Assembly (NCBI GenBank): GCA_949361645.1
Contig: OX442417.1
Location: 16,897,427 to 16,961,426, forward strand
Reading direction: 5' to 3'
Origin: Spongilla lacustris
Taxonomy: Eukaryota > Porifera > Demospongiae > Spongillida > Spongillidae
DNA length: 64,000 nucleotides
Position 1 is the stretch's first letter; each line of letters begins with the position of its first letter. The notes under the pieces were generated by a model, which saw nothing but the letters and a program-made list of their open reading frames with translations, had not been told where the DNA came from and searched no databases. Below are positions 1 through 11,789 of this stretch, one piece after another. The position numbers and the translations under genes were made by a program.

Positions 1-250
1 GGGAGGAGGGGGAGGGGGAGGAGGATAATAAGGAGGTGGGAGGAGGGGGAGGAGGATAATAAGGAGATGGGAGGAGGGGGGAGGGAGGGGGAGGAGGATA
101 ATAAGGAGATGGGAGGAGGAGGAGGGAGGGGGAGGAGGATAATAAGGAGATGGGAGGAGGAGGAGGGAGGGGGAGGAGGATAATAAGGAGATGGGAGGAG
201 GGGGAGGGAGGGGGAGGAGGTTAATAAGGAGATGGGAGGAGGGGGAGGTA
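1..250. repeat. Purine-rich G/A minisatellite
   Basis: Tandem copies of a 50-60 bp unit built from GGAGGAGGGGG blocks separated by GATAATAAGGAGATGG. The plus strand is almost pure purine, so triplex or G-quadruplex formation is conceivable. No coding potential. Confidence 0.9.
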
Positions 251-965
251 TTAAGGTTGTAACGAATGCAATCTCCCTGTAGGCTGTTGTGGGTGAGTAC
301 TCGCTAAGTGGTGAGAGCAGTGAAGGGGACACTTCAGCTAAGCTGTGAGCATTGTGCATGTGTGTGTGTGTGCATGTGTGTGTGCATGTGTGTGTGCAGG
401 TGTGTTTATGCATGTGTGTACATGCGTGTGTGTGCATACATGTATGTGTGTGTGCATGTGTGTTTGCATGTGAGTGTACATGTATGTGTGTGCACGTGTG
501 TGTATCTAATGATTCCTGTGTGTGGAGTGCACATCTACAGTACATTTGAGGTGTTTCAGTTACATGTACTTGCCCAAAGTAAAGTGATGGTTTAGGTACT
601 AAACTTTGCTTTAATGTTTTGGGGAATGCGAGCAATGTGCTAAAATCCCCAGCCTAAAGCCTGGGGACATTCCCCCCTGGAAGCCCTCAAAGTCTGGGAA
701 ATGCCTCACTTACATTCAACTAATCCTCTCATCCAATCTAACACACTGTTCCCAAAGATATTGACACCTGATATGGTTCCAGGTCACACATGTATATAAA
801 GAATGGTAGGGTGGGCAGCATTGGCTGCTAGCTGCATTGTCTACCCACCCACCACTCCACCTGTGCATTGACTGTACTTGTACACATGTTTGCTGTGTTC
901 TTACTTACTTGCATATCAATGGTAGGCGGTACCCTTCGGGTTTCTACCCTGACCTAACCACCTTA
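251..965. other. Intergenic, with (TG)n-rich tract
   Basis: Positions about 350-515 are TG/CATG-rich simple sequence; the open frames over it are low-complexity Cys/Val artefacts. I see no gene in the remainder. Confidence 0.6.
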
Positions 966-969
966 CCTT

Positions 970-1354
970 GACCAGGGTCAAGGGGTGGGGCTGACCTAAT
1001 GGGGACCAGGGTCAAGGGGTGGGGCTGACCTAAATGGGGACCAGGGTCAAGGGGTGGGGCTGACCTAATGGGGACCAGCGTCAAGGGGTGGGGCTGACCT
1101 AATGGGGACCAGGGTCAAGGGGTGGGGCTGACCTAAATGGGGACCAGGGTCAAGGGGTGGGGCTGACCTAATGGGGACCAGCGTCAAGGGGTGGGGCTGA
1201 CCTAATGGGGACCAGCGTTAAGGGGTGGGGCTGACCTAATGGGGACCAGGGTCAAGGGGTGGGGCTGACCTAAATGGGGACCAGGGTCAAGGGGTGGGGC
1301 TGACCTAATGGGGACCAGCGTCAAGGGGTGGGGCTGACCTAATGGGGACCAGCG
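970..1354. repeat. 34-bp minisatellite
   Basis: About 11 copies of a 34/35-bp unit (CTGACCTAATGGGGACCAGG followed by GTCAAGGGGTGGGG). Variants differ at AGGGTC/AGCGTC and AAT/AAAT. Confidence 0.93.
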
Positions 1355-1485
1355 TTTCCCTTGGTTCCAGTCAGGCTCAGGGTAGGGGGTCAGCACCCTT
1401 ACGCACACCCAACTGGCCGGCTGTGGCCTACCCCCCCTTTTGGGCAAACAATAAACTATGTCAAGCGCAATGGGAATGACGATCA

Positions 1486-2344
1486 GAGTGCATATAGTAT
1501 GCCAAGCATGAGGGAGCATTCAGACAGCATATGGTATACCAAGCATGAGGAAGCATTCAGACAGCATATAGTATACCAAGCATGAGGGAGCATTCAGACA
1601 GCATATGGTATACCAAGCATGAGGAAGCATTCAGACAGCATATAGTATACCAAGCATGAGGGAGCATTCAGACAGCATATGGTATACCAAGCATGAGGGA
1701 GCATTCAGACAGCATATAGTATACCAAGCATGAGGGAGCATTCAGACAGCATATGGTATACCAAGCATGAGGGAGCATTCAGACAGCATATAGTATGCCA
1801 AGCATGAGGGAGCATTCAGACAGCATATGGTATACCAAGCATGAGGAAGCATTCAGACAGCATATAGTATACCAAGCATGAGGGAGCATTCAGACAGCAT
1901 ATGGTATACCAAGCATGAGGAAGCATTCAGACAGCATATAGTATACCAAGCATGAGGGAGCATTCAGACAGCATATGGTATACCAAGCATGAGGGAGCAT
2001 TCAGACAGCATATAGTATACCAAGCATGAGGGAGCATTCAGACAGCATATGGTATACCAAGCATGAGGAAGCATTCAGACAGCATATAGTATACCAAGCA
2101 TGAGGGAGCATTCAGACAGCATATGGTATACCAAGCATGAGGGAGCATTCAGACAGCATATAGTATACCAAGCATGAGGGAGCATTCAGACAGCATATGG
2201 TATACCAAGCATGAGGGAGCATTCAGACAGCATATAGTATGCCAAGCATGAGGGAGCATTCAGACAGCATATAGTATACCAAGCATGAGGGAGCATTCAG
2301 ACAGCATATAGTATGCCAAGCATGAGGGAGCATTCAGACAGCAT
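1486..2344. repeat. 37-bp minisatellite with 74-bp dimer structure
   Basis: About 23 copies of a 37-bp unit (CATATGGTATACCAAGCATG then AGGGAGCATTCAGACAG). Copies with CATATAG and CATATGG mostly alternate, giving a 74-bp higher-order unit. The array ends abruptly at AGCATTAAACC. Confidence 0.95.
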
Positions 2345-2495
2345 TAAACCATAGTTTGTTTTTTTTAATTAATGTGCACGACAATAATTACTTGACCAGA
2401 ATGCAATGAAATCTGAACAAAAATGACAAATAAAAGATAACATGTTAAATAACTGTTATTAAGATTTATTCTAAAATCATTCGTCTTTTCTCTCC

Positions 2496-2779
2496 ATGGT
2501 TACCAGGCACTCAATAACCCTGTACTTTGACAGTGGCACAAAGCTGGCTCTAAAGGTCACCCTCACTGACACCGTGACCTCTGTGCTGGAGAAGGTGTCA
2601 GACAGGCTGAGCAGCTCAGGTGATCTCATGTGGGCTGTGGACACCCAGGGGCAAGGTAGGCACTCCAGGGTCATGTGACTGTCACATGACATTCTCTGAT
2701 CACCATCCTCCTTCCCCCCTCTCTGTCTTTCTTACCTCTCTCTCACACACACACACACACACTCTCTCACACACACACA

Positions 2780-2833
<54 letters not shown>

Positions 2834-5800
2834 ACAGAATCAGTGCTTAGCTCCACGGACATCCCAGCTCTGCTGGCACTGAAGGGTCATCGCTTCTTTG
2901 TACTCAACCCTGCCAAAAGGGTGGGTGTGGTCATGTTTGGGTGTGGGCACAGGTTGTGACTAGGTGGAGGTGTGGTTGTGACTAGGTGGGGGTGTGGTTG
3001 TGACTAGGTGGGGGTGTGGTTGTGACTAGGTGGGTGTGTGGTTGTGACTGGTGGAGATGTGGTTGTGACTAGGTGGGGTGCAGTTTTGAGTAGATGGGTG
3101 TGTGACTGTGAGTAGGTGGGGGTGTGATTGTGTATTGATATTATATGAGGGGAAGGGAGCATTTGCTGTTGGTGTTCACACCACCACCTCACACCACCCA
3201 CCATCACACAGGTCCTCGTGGTGTACTTCAACAAGAAGGACACCTCCTTTGAGTGCATAGCTGTGCCCACCTCCATCACAGCCAATGATGTTCTGGAGCA
3301 CCACGATGTGGCCACCAAGATAGGCCTGCTGGGGGTAGTGAACCCTGGCCTGTTCCTTAAGTCTAAGGAGGACAGCCTCTTTGACTCCAATGAATGCCCA
3401 TGCGATGCTCTGTTTGAGGTACTTGATGGCAAGATTGAAAGACTGGGCACTGGTATGTGGGGGTGGGGTGTGAGGGCTGGTATGTGGGGGTGAGGGTGTG
3501 AGTGCTGGTATGTGGGTGTGTGTGCTTGGTGCATGTGGGGCCCAAGGTCAGGGGTTAGATTCAGTTGTATTTTTCCTCTCCATTACCCCTCCTCTCCATT
3601 ACCCCTCCTGTTCCCTCCCTCACCTACACATCCCCAAGTGCACCTAGGCTACTCCCATTGGCCTCCATGGGAGCTGTTGTGATTCCGTTGCCATGACAGT
3701 TCCACCTCCTTCCCAATATTAGATTACCTTATTGTGAAGAACAAGTCCATAGGAGGGTCCCAGCTCACCCGCCACAAGAGGCCTACCCAGAACTTGAGGA
3801 CCACAAGATACATGCACAGCAAGGTGGAGGCTGAGGTGGGTGTGGCTAAGGGTGAGGTGGGTGGGGCTATGGTGAGCGCTGGGGTGGGTGTGGCTAAAAA
3901 TGAGGATGTGAGAGAGAAATTTCAAAGTACCTGTACAGTATATATAGAGTACCTTAGAACTGTATGTGCTCCCTTAGGTGATGGAGGAGGACGCCCAGGC
4001 CAAAGCTATGAGCAAGCTGTTCCAAAACAAACTCGGCGCTGGGGTACCACAAGATAATACCAGCACAGGTAGGGGGAGGGGCTAGTCTAGTGCCCAGACC
4101 CATGTCAGTAGCTCAAGTAGTACAACAACATCAATGTCAGCAGTTTCTTGGTAAGGTAGTTGTACTACCTTGTGTGGGCCACAACAGGAAGTGGTTGCAC
4201 GTTTCTGCTTATTTAAACCCTACCCCCCACAACTGTAATGACGTACCAGCACTAGTCCCCAGACTACTTGAACACTACATGTGATATTGAAACCCCCCCC
4301 CCTCCCCCCTCCCCTTAGCGTCTTTTACCATAGCGTCCAAATCATCATCATATTAGTAGCCCCCCACCCCCCCACCCCAAATATCTGGGCTCCATTGTCC
4401 CACCTAGCCCCCCCCCCCCCCCCCCCCCCTCCCTTCCTGTATAGCTCACCAATCATTGGTGCTTTTTTTTTGTTTGTAAGTCTCTGCTTGAGTGGTGATG
4501 CTCCGGAGAGGAGTGGTGTGGTGGTCCACGTGCAGGCGTGCTGGTCCACGTGCAGGCGTGCTGGGGCTAGCTGCTTGAAGCAGATATTCGGAGGGCGTAC
4601 CTGGGTGGTGTTCACTTTGTGACGTACCTGGGTGGTGTTGGGGGTGTTCACTTGTGACGTACCTGTGTGGTGTTGGTGGGTGTTCACTTGTGACATACCT
4701 GTGTGGTGTTGGGGGTGTACCTGGGTGGTGTTGGGGGTGTACCTGGGTGGTGTTGGGGTGTACCTGGGTGGTGTTGGGGGTGTACCTAGATGGTGTTGGG
4801 GTGTACCTGGGTGGTGTTGGGGGTGTTCATTGTGACGTTCCTTCCAGACAGGCCTAAGCAAGCATCGCCCAGGATGCAGAGGGCAGCAAGGTTAGAGACG
4901 CGGGTCTCGGAAGACACCACTACGAGTGCATTCACAGGCAAGCAGTCCTTTGGGACAACCTGTGTTGTGGCATGCACGGGCCGGGGACTTTGTTGTGGCA
5001 TGCACGGGCCGGGGACTTTGTTGTAGCATGCACGGGCCGGGGACTTTGTTGTGGCATGCACGGGCCGGGGACTTTGGAGTGCTTTATTTGCTGCCCCTCC
5101 CCTCTTCCCAGCACATTTGTGATAGCCATCTGCTCCTCCCCTCCCCTCCTCCCCTCCCCAGGGATACCTCTGAGTAGGCAGCTGCAACGCGATGTCTCCT
5201 CTCCCACCCAGATCTCCAGGAGTGGAAGTGCCGGCTCATCCCCATCAAGAACTCCTGCTATGGTATGGTGTGGTGTGTGTGTGGTAGTATGGTGTGTGTG
5301 TGGTAGTATGGTGTGTGTGTGGTACTATGGTGTGTGTGTGGTAGTATGGTGTGTGTGTGGTAGTATGGTGTGTGTGTGTGTGGTAGTATTTCAGGTTTTG
5401 TTTGGTTCCCCTAGGCACCGAGTCTCTCTGGTTCCCAGACCTTGCCTGCAGACAGTGGGACTGGGGAGGAGGGGCCGGCTAAGTTGCAGCGCAGGGGTGC
5501 ACTGAGACCAGGCGGGTCTACTAAGAGCAGGACAGCTGTTAAGAATGATTCAATAGCTGAAGCCATCAGTGAGGATGATCACGGTGAGGGGAGGAGATGG
5601 GAGGGAGGTAAGGGAAGGGATGGGGAGGAGAGGGAGGGAGGAGGGGGAGGAGAAATTAGAGGAGGGAGATGGAGAGGGGAAGAAGGGGAATAACCATTGT
5701 TATTGGGAACACATTGGTAAAGGAGACGAGGAAAATGTGTATCCATAATTCCCCAAATAGTGCACACCTCATGTCCTTCTAAAACACTGTGAGTTTCACC

Positions 5801-8800
5801 ACTTGCAATGTACAACTTGTAATTCCAGGAAAGGTGGAGACTGTACAAGTAGTAGTGACACATTCCCAGTCCCAGGTGACATGTCCAATTAAAGTAATAG
5901 GTTAATTTGTCCTCCTCCTCCTATCCCTCCTCCCATCCCTCCTCCCTCCCTATAATGCTGTAATGAGAGATAGACATAGGGGAGGGGAGGGGAGGAGAGG
6001 GAAGGCTGGAATATTTAACTGTGTATATACTGCCATCAACTAAAACCATGGCAATACAACCAGAGAAAATCATGGCAACACAACCAGAGAAAACCATGAC
6101 GTCACAACCAGAGAAAACCATGGCAACACAACCAGTGAAAACCATGGCAACACAACCAGAGAAAACCATGGCAACGCAAGCACAGAAAACCATGGCAACG
6201 CAACCACAGAAAACCATGGCAACGCAACCACAGAAAACCATGGCAACACAACCAGAGAAAACCATGGCAATGCAACCAGAGAAAACCATGGCAACGCAAC
6301 CAGAGAAAACCATGGCAACACAACCAGAGAAAACCATGCTAACACAACCACAAAAATCCACACAGTCAGATAGAAGGCGTAAACTGGTGACATCATATGA
6401 AGAGAACAAGCCAACCACTACTACTCCAGCCACACCCACTACTATTCCAGCCACACCCATGGTCACGCCCACCACTACAGCCACACCCACTACCCCTGAG
6501 GAGCCCTTCAGACCAGGGCCAATGGTCATCAATCTTGACAAGTTAGCAGCACTCAGCAAGACTCCGCCCACACCCAGTGGGTCAGGTGACTCCGCCTCTT
6601 CCTCGTTGCCAGGGAAACCTGTGGTGCCCATAGATGTGCGCACCCCTAACATGTTGAAGATAGTCTTGCTCCAGGCCTCTGGGCCTTCAAGTGCTGCTGG
6701 AGAGGTGGGGGCCATGGACCTCATCTCTCTCTCAGGTGTGTGTCTGAGGAATGAGAGGGGCACATGGAGACTGCTCCCAGGGTCCAATTTCCATGCCCCG
6801 CCCCCCAGCACCAGCACAGAGCACACAGAGACCTTCCCCCTCGCGGGGGGCATCAGAGCTGTCTTCAACCACACCCAGAAGTGCTGGTGTGTCCTCCCTC
6901 CCCTCACAGCCACCACTGGGGAGCCTCCCCCACAGGAGACCAGGGAGCTCACTGACTCCCAGAAGACAGGTAGTATGGAGGGGCCCGACCCCAAGCCAGC
7001 AGACCTGTTTGTATCAAAGAAGGCCATTGTGACGGGGGTGGGAGGGGCCATCCACAGCCTGCTGGCCCAGTTTGAGCAGACCAGGAGTGTGGAAGACAAG
7101 AGGAGGATTGGGTCGGACATGACCAACCCAAACATGGGCCACCTGGTACGAGGTGCTCTGTGCACTGCTGTGGCTCGGGTACTACTGGATGGCCTGAAGC
7201 CTTACAGATTCCAGGGTCTTGTGACCGACGATATTTGGAAGGTGACATCGTCTTTTTGGCAAGAAGGTAAGCTGTCCTCCTCCCCAGGCCGCCATCCTCT
7301 CTTCCCTGTGTGTGTGCTTGCTCACCACAGCTGTTGTCAGAGGTCAGCTGTTACCTGCTGTGGACAAACAGGTATTCCAACCAATCCGATATCTGGAGGG
7401 TAGCTATGACAACAACATGAAGTTCAGAACTCTCATCTGTTCAGCTTTGAACAAAAGTGCTCTGTCAACTTGGGTTGAAACCTTACCCAATCAAAAAGGT
7501 GAGTGATTGATTCATTTAGGGCATATGTGAAGGTCACATTTCATCACACCTTCACACATGCTGTCATGACACGAAACCAACCCACACCCTCCCACCATTA
7601 CATCATCCCACACCCTCCCATCATTACATCATCCCACACCCTCCCACCATTACATCATCCCACACCCTCCCACCATTACATCATATCCCATCCCACCATC
7701 CCTCACAGACACCCTGAACAGGCACTATCAGCCAACATCATTTCTGGTGCTGGTTTCTGAAAATGAAGAATACACCAGACTGTTTAATGAGCTACTGGTG
7801 ATATTGGAGCCACTCATTCACTTACCATTCAGTTTCAGTATTGACTTTGAATTGAGACAGGTAGGGAATGTGCTGGTGTGTGGGGTATATGTGTGTTTAA
7901 ACACCATGACAACTCCTTGAAGCCACCTTATGCCAGGGGATCTCCTTGGGTAGCCATTTCATTATTTATGCATGGCAGATCTCAGCAAAGGAATTAGCAA
8001 TGTTAGATACAAGAGTTAGCAATGTTAGATACAGGAGTTAGCAATGTTAGATATCGGAGTTAGCAATGTTAGATACAAGAGTTAGCAATGTTAGATACAG
8101 GAGTTAGCAATGTTAGATACAGGAGGTAGCAATGTTAGATACAGGAGTTAGCAATGTTAGATACAGGAGTTAGCAATGTTAGATACAGGAGTTAGCAATG
8201 TTAGATACAGGAGTTAGCAATGTAAGATACAGGAGTTAGCAATGTTAGATACAGGAGTTAGCAATGTTAGATACAGGAGTTAGCAATGTTAGATACAGGA
8301 GTTAGCAATGTTAGATACATCAGGTACAAACATCACCACACACACACAGGTACAGCCAGTTATTGATGTACCAGCCAAGACCAATGCCTCAACTGGTCAA
8401 GTGGTGTCCCCTCCGGCTGAAGGGGGAGTGGTCAAGACCACACCCACACAGGAAGCACCGCCTACCACAAGTACAGTGAGTGAGAATCAGGTGCCATCCC
8501 AGAACACCACAGGTGCAGACAGGCCCCAGACCGTTGCCCCTAAATCCCGCCAGACAAGTCTTGATGGACTGCTGGGATCATGGACCTCTGCCACAGCTGG
8601 GTGGTTCAAGAAAGTATCTGCAGAGTATGTGAAGGAAGGGGGAGGAGGGGGGCAATGTTGCACGGCCGTACGCAGCCTTCGGGAAAGGGGGGTCGAATTT
8701 TATTCAAAGGTGACCTTTTGTGATGTAAGGCAAAATTATGACGTGTACGTGTATACCTCCTTGTCCCCAGTCGATTCTTTGTCGATCATCATTTTTGTAT

Positions 8801-9286
8801 GTATATGCTAGACTGTAAGTGGAATAGCAATACTTTTAAGTGGATGGTGACCTCGTTTTAGGGACAGGAGGGGTCGTTCGAATCCATCGACCCCCCTTTC
8901 GTACGCCCATGTAATGATTCCTTTATCCTCTTTTATAGCCTCCAGCAGTTTGACTTCAATGCAGGAGGGGCGTTGTCCCCCAAGCCTGTGACATCATCAA
9001 AACCACCAGCCCCTCCCCCTCCCCCTCCCCCTCCTGTTGAGGTACCACCACCACTGAGGTAAGCCCCGCCCACTGTCACCATTTACCTTATCTAGCCCCT
9101 CCCCCTATCAGGAAGGTGGAAGCCATGTTCAACCATGTTGCAGAAGAAGCCGATGAGTTACCCTTCCAGAAGGGAGATATCTTGATATTGAAGGGGCATA
9201 TCAATCAAGAGTGGTACATCTGTATGAAAGGAGACCAGACTGGTATCGTGCCTGCAAACTTTGTCCGGCTAATTGATCAGACCTAA
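2496..9286 (+). CDS. RUN and SH3 domain scaffold protein with beta-grasp N-terminus (RUSC-like)
   Basis: Multi-exon gene. Exons with good splice sites and consistent phase: 2507(or ATG 2496)-2655, 2838-2920, 3212-3452, 3723-3835, 3978-4068, 4848-4937, 5162-5262, 5415-5583, about 6000-7266, 7331-7498, 7709-7860, about 8350-8640, 8939-9058, 9112-9286 (stop TAA). The first five encode one or two RA/ubiquitin-like folds (ITLYFDSGTKLALKV; LVVYFNKKDTSFECIAVP). Then comes a Thr/Pro linker with an octapeptide repeat. A RUN domain is split over three exons (HLVRGALCTAVARVLLDGLK; MKFRTLICSALNKSALSTW; LNRHYQPTSFLVLVSENEE). A proline-rich stretch and a C-terminal SH3 follow (ADELPFQKGDILIL, EWYICMKGDQTGIVPANFVR). 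RUN plus C-terminal SH3 is the RUSC1/RUSC2 arrangement; such proteins are vesicle-traffic and signalling scaffolds. Uncertain points: the true first exon, the acceptor of the repeat exon, and the donor near 8630, where phase does not match the next exon cleanly. The intron after 4937 appears to use a GC donor. Confidence 0.75.
2739..2833. repeat. (CA)n microsatellite in intron 1
   Basis: CA/CT dinucleotide run directly upstream of the acceptor at 2837, serving as or replacing the polypyrimidine tract. Confidence 0.9.
4390..4840. repeat. Intron poly-C run and 22-bp minisatellite
   Basis: A poly-C tract (about 4410-4430) is followed by a 19-bp duplication near 4520-4560 and then about nine copies of a 22/31-bp unit containing ACCTGGGTGGTGTTGGGGGT (4604-4830). 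It lies in the intron between exons 3978-4068 and 4848-4937. Confidence 0.85.
4965..5085. repeat. 28-bp intron minisatellite
   Basis: Four copies of GCATGCACGGGCCGGGGACT plus TTGTTGTG in the intron that begins with a GC donor at 4938. Confidence 0.9.
5263..5390. repeat. (GTGTGTGTGGTAGTATG)n in intron
   Basis: Six to seven 19-21 bp copies. The repeat starts at the donor itself, so each copy carries a GTATGGTG donor look-alike. Confidence 0.88.
6040..6345 (+). repeat. Coding 24-bp repeat, octapeptide TMATQPEK
   Basis: About 12 tandem 24-bp units in frame with the RUN/SH3 gene, encoding T-M-A-T-Q-P-E-K with Q/V/A substitutions. It lies N-terminal to a Thr/Pro-rich linker and is probably disordered. 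Confidence 0.9.
7565..7700. repeat. 26-bp intron repeat
   Basis: Four to five copies of CACCCTCCCACCATTACATC-ATCCCA in the intron inside the RUN domain. The paralogous intron at 13,620-13,700 has fewer copies. Confidence 0.85.
7985..8315. repeat. 22-bp minisatellite at an exon border
   Basis: About 15 copies of GTTAGATACAGGAGTTAGCA-AT. The paralogous locus (13,932-13,965) has only one or two units, followed by a splice acceptor and exon start that are absent here. Confidence 0.93.
8664..8915. mobile_element. MITE with CGTACG termini, copy 1
   Basis: Left end GTACGCAGCCTTCGGGAAAG followed by GGGGGTCGAA; right end TTCGAATCCATCGACCCCCC then TTTCGTACGCCCAT, an imperfect inverted repeat. It lies in the intron before the proline-rich exon and is also present at the paralogous site (14,360-14,617), so it predates that duplication. 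Confidence 0.7.
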
Positions 9287-10519
9287 TGACTGTTGATCTG
9301 TTCTTTCTTTATTGTGTGTGCTGTGTTGTTGTCATAGCAATAGAAGTTATAGGTGATGTGGTCATGTGATGCATGTGACTAAGGTCATGTGACTAAAGTC
9401 ATGTGACTAAGGAGGTGCTGCACCTGGTCTAAGAAAGGAGCCTATTGCATTGGGTAGAGCCATCTTTACTCACTAGTGGGTAATTTGAACCTTCTCACAA
9501 CAGACATTCTTTGCCATGAAGTAGCTTAGGGCAGTAAGTGTGCTTTAAAAACAGTGGTGTACTCCAGATACTTGTGTCCTGATTCTCTTCAGTACGAGAT
9601 GCCACAAGTGGGTGGGCTGATGGGGGCTGGGGGGGGGGGGGGGGGGGGGGCATGTCCAGCGTGTGAGGGAGACCATCCTATCCTGCCTGTGCAACGACTG
9701 TGTGTTGTCCCACAAGGGAGGCCATGCCCACCTTGATGCAGATGCAGCAATCCACAAGCTGGGCCACACCCTCACCATAGCGATTATAACCGACTACCGG
9801 CTCACTGCTGTACACTCCGCCATATTCTACAGTGGCATAGTGCACATTGACCTGAAGGGGAACCATCTCCATGACCTGCTCTAATGCAGAGATGGTAGTC
9901 ACTAACCTGTTGGTCAGTGAGCAGATGTGGACTGATGCTATCTTGTTAGTCAACTGACCCAAGCGTACCCATGATTCAGCACTACCATCTCAAACTTCTT
10001 CATAACTGCATATGCTGCCACATTCAAATAGTCACCCTTTCATTTTGCATCAATGGGACGATATGACCTCTCAAAGTGGTGACTTTTGCATGTTGTTGTA
10101 CTGTGCCTCCTCTCTTGTACAAATTACAGCTGTTTGAACTAGTGAAAATTTTAGTATCAATAGAATAGCAGAAAAGTTAATACCAGTTATTAATGCCATC
10201 CTATCCACTTGTGTTTGTTTGGTTCCTGAGTGCCCAAATCCCACCAGAATCCCGCCACATCACATAGAGTGTGGTGGCCAGGGCATTTCAATGGTAGCTA
10301 ACAAACCGCAAAGCCATACTGTATAAAGTGTTCACATGAATTATCAGGATAGCCAGCTGCTGGTACATTTACAGGCAGTAACTGTTATCTTGTAGACTTT
10401 GCTGTGAAGTACTTATTGAAAAGGTATAATAACATGTACACTATGGCAAAAATTCACTCACACAAACACACACTTGTAATTCAGTTATATGCGTATTTAG
10501 GTGTCAAGGTGTGCAACAG
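9287..10519. other. 3' flank; duplicated block of unknown function
   Basis: After the stop there are short repeats of GGTCATGTGATGCATGTGAC. Positions 9540-9960 form a block also found at 15,200-15,510 and, in part, at 16,139-16,215. The plus frame reads VRETILSCLCNDCVLSHKGG and the minus frame is also open (MEMVPLQVNVHYATVEYGG). I cannot assign a family or decide which strand, if either, is coding. A poly-G run sits at 9630-9650. Confidence 0.5.
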
Positions 10520-10613
10520 AACAGGCAGGGCCTAGAAGTCTTTCCCTGGAAGAATGGGCTCTGTGACCTTCACACAGCACATTCCGGGAAAGACTGCTAG
10601 GCCCTGCCTGTTC
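10520..10613. repeat. Hairpin element (27-bp inverted arms)
   Basis: AACAGGCAGGGCCTAGAAGT-CTTTCCC is mirrored by GGGAAAGACTGCTAGGCCCT-GCCTGTT with one mismatch and a ~40-bp loop. Typical of a very short MITE. Confidence 0.85.
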
Positions 10614-11059
10614 GGAAACTACTTCAGAAGCTTTTGCACTGCTCGTAGGCAGTTTACACACAGCAAGTCTCCACTTCTCAAAGACAGAGATTGCTACAGT
10701 ATAAGTTTTTCTGATACAACTTAATGTATGCTGCACCGATGCTTCTTTAAAACGGGTCACCACAATAGGCCTACTTGTAAGGATTGAGATCATCACATGC
10801 ACGGGCAAAACACTTCGAAGAAAAAGAAACATGCCCAAATAAGGAAACACTATTTGCTGTAACAGGTGGGCATATGTGGTAAGACAGTTACACAATACCA
10901 CTTTTAAACAAAATGGGTGGCCTCGGATAAAATGTTGCATGGTTCTCAGTGGTAATCAATACACAGACATTTAAAATACTGACAATGATAGTCCCTTCAC
11001 TTGTGTAAATACGGACGACACCTCAATATTGCAAAAGATGGTGTGAAGTTGAGAGAAAT

Positions 11060-11185
11060 ATAACCCTTTACCCACACCCCAATATAACCCTTTACCCACA
11101 CCCCAATATAACCCTTTACCCATACCCCAATATAACCCTTTACCCACACCCCAAAGTAACCCTTTACCCACACCCCAATATAACC
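11060..11185. repeat. 25-bp tandem repeat
   Basis: Five copies of CCCCAATATAACCCTTTACC-CACAC. Confidence 0.9.
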
Positions 11186-11789
11186 ATCATAGATCAGTTC
11201 TGCTCATACATGGCCTTCTGTCAATTGTATTGCAGCCAAGATATGTGTGTGCAAAGTTGGTTGTGGAAGTGTTTGGAGAATGGGGCAATGAAGCTGTCAA
11301 AAAAGGTGGCTACCCAGCTATGTTGACCACTTATCCAGGTTACATCAACCATTTACAGTCGCCTGAGCCTCATCCTCAATGCCAGGGCAATTTTGGCCAG
11401 ATGTGTCCCACCAACCACATCTTCTTGTGACTTTTAGTTGTATATAATAGTTGTGAGTATATAATTCATAGTAATATGTATGTATATGTACTATATGTTC
11501 ATCCTCCATAACATCTGTAATGCCCATTACATGTATTCTTGCATATAACAAATTTTATGAAAATAAAATTTCAGTGGTGTGTATTTCATAAACCATTAAC
11601 TTTATCGACTCAATTACAAGCCACTTTCATATCATGACCAACATATATGAGAAGTTGGAGCAAAATTGGAAGACGTGAGTCACAACAACTCCATCTCACG
11701 GATTGTCCCCATCTTTGGAACCAACCACATAGCAGTTTCTTGACATGGCCACAAGCACTTCTGCTCTGGGGAAGGTATATTGTACCCAT

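Noticed and set aside
308..595. Cys/Val-rich frames over the TG tract
   Set aside because: Translation of a TG/CATG simple repeat; no start context, no domain.
1361..1585. Repeat peptide frame over the 37-bp array
   Set aside because: 37 is not a multiple of three, so the frame cycles and soon stops; no splice or domain support.
5921..7165. 414-residue minus-strand frame
   Set aside because: Antisense shadow of the RUN/SH3 gene and its octapeptide repeat; the plus strand has splice sites and domain matches.
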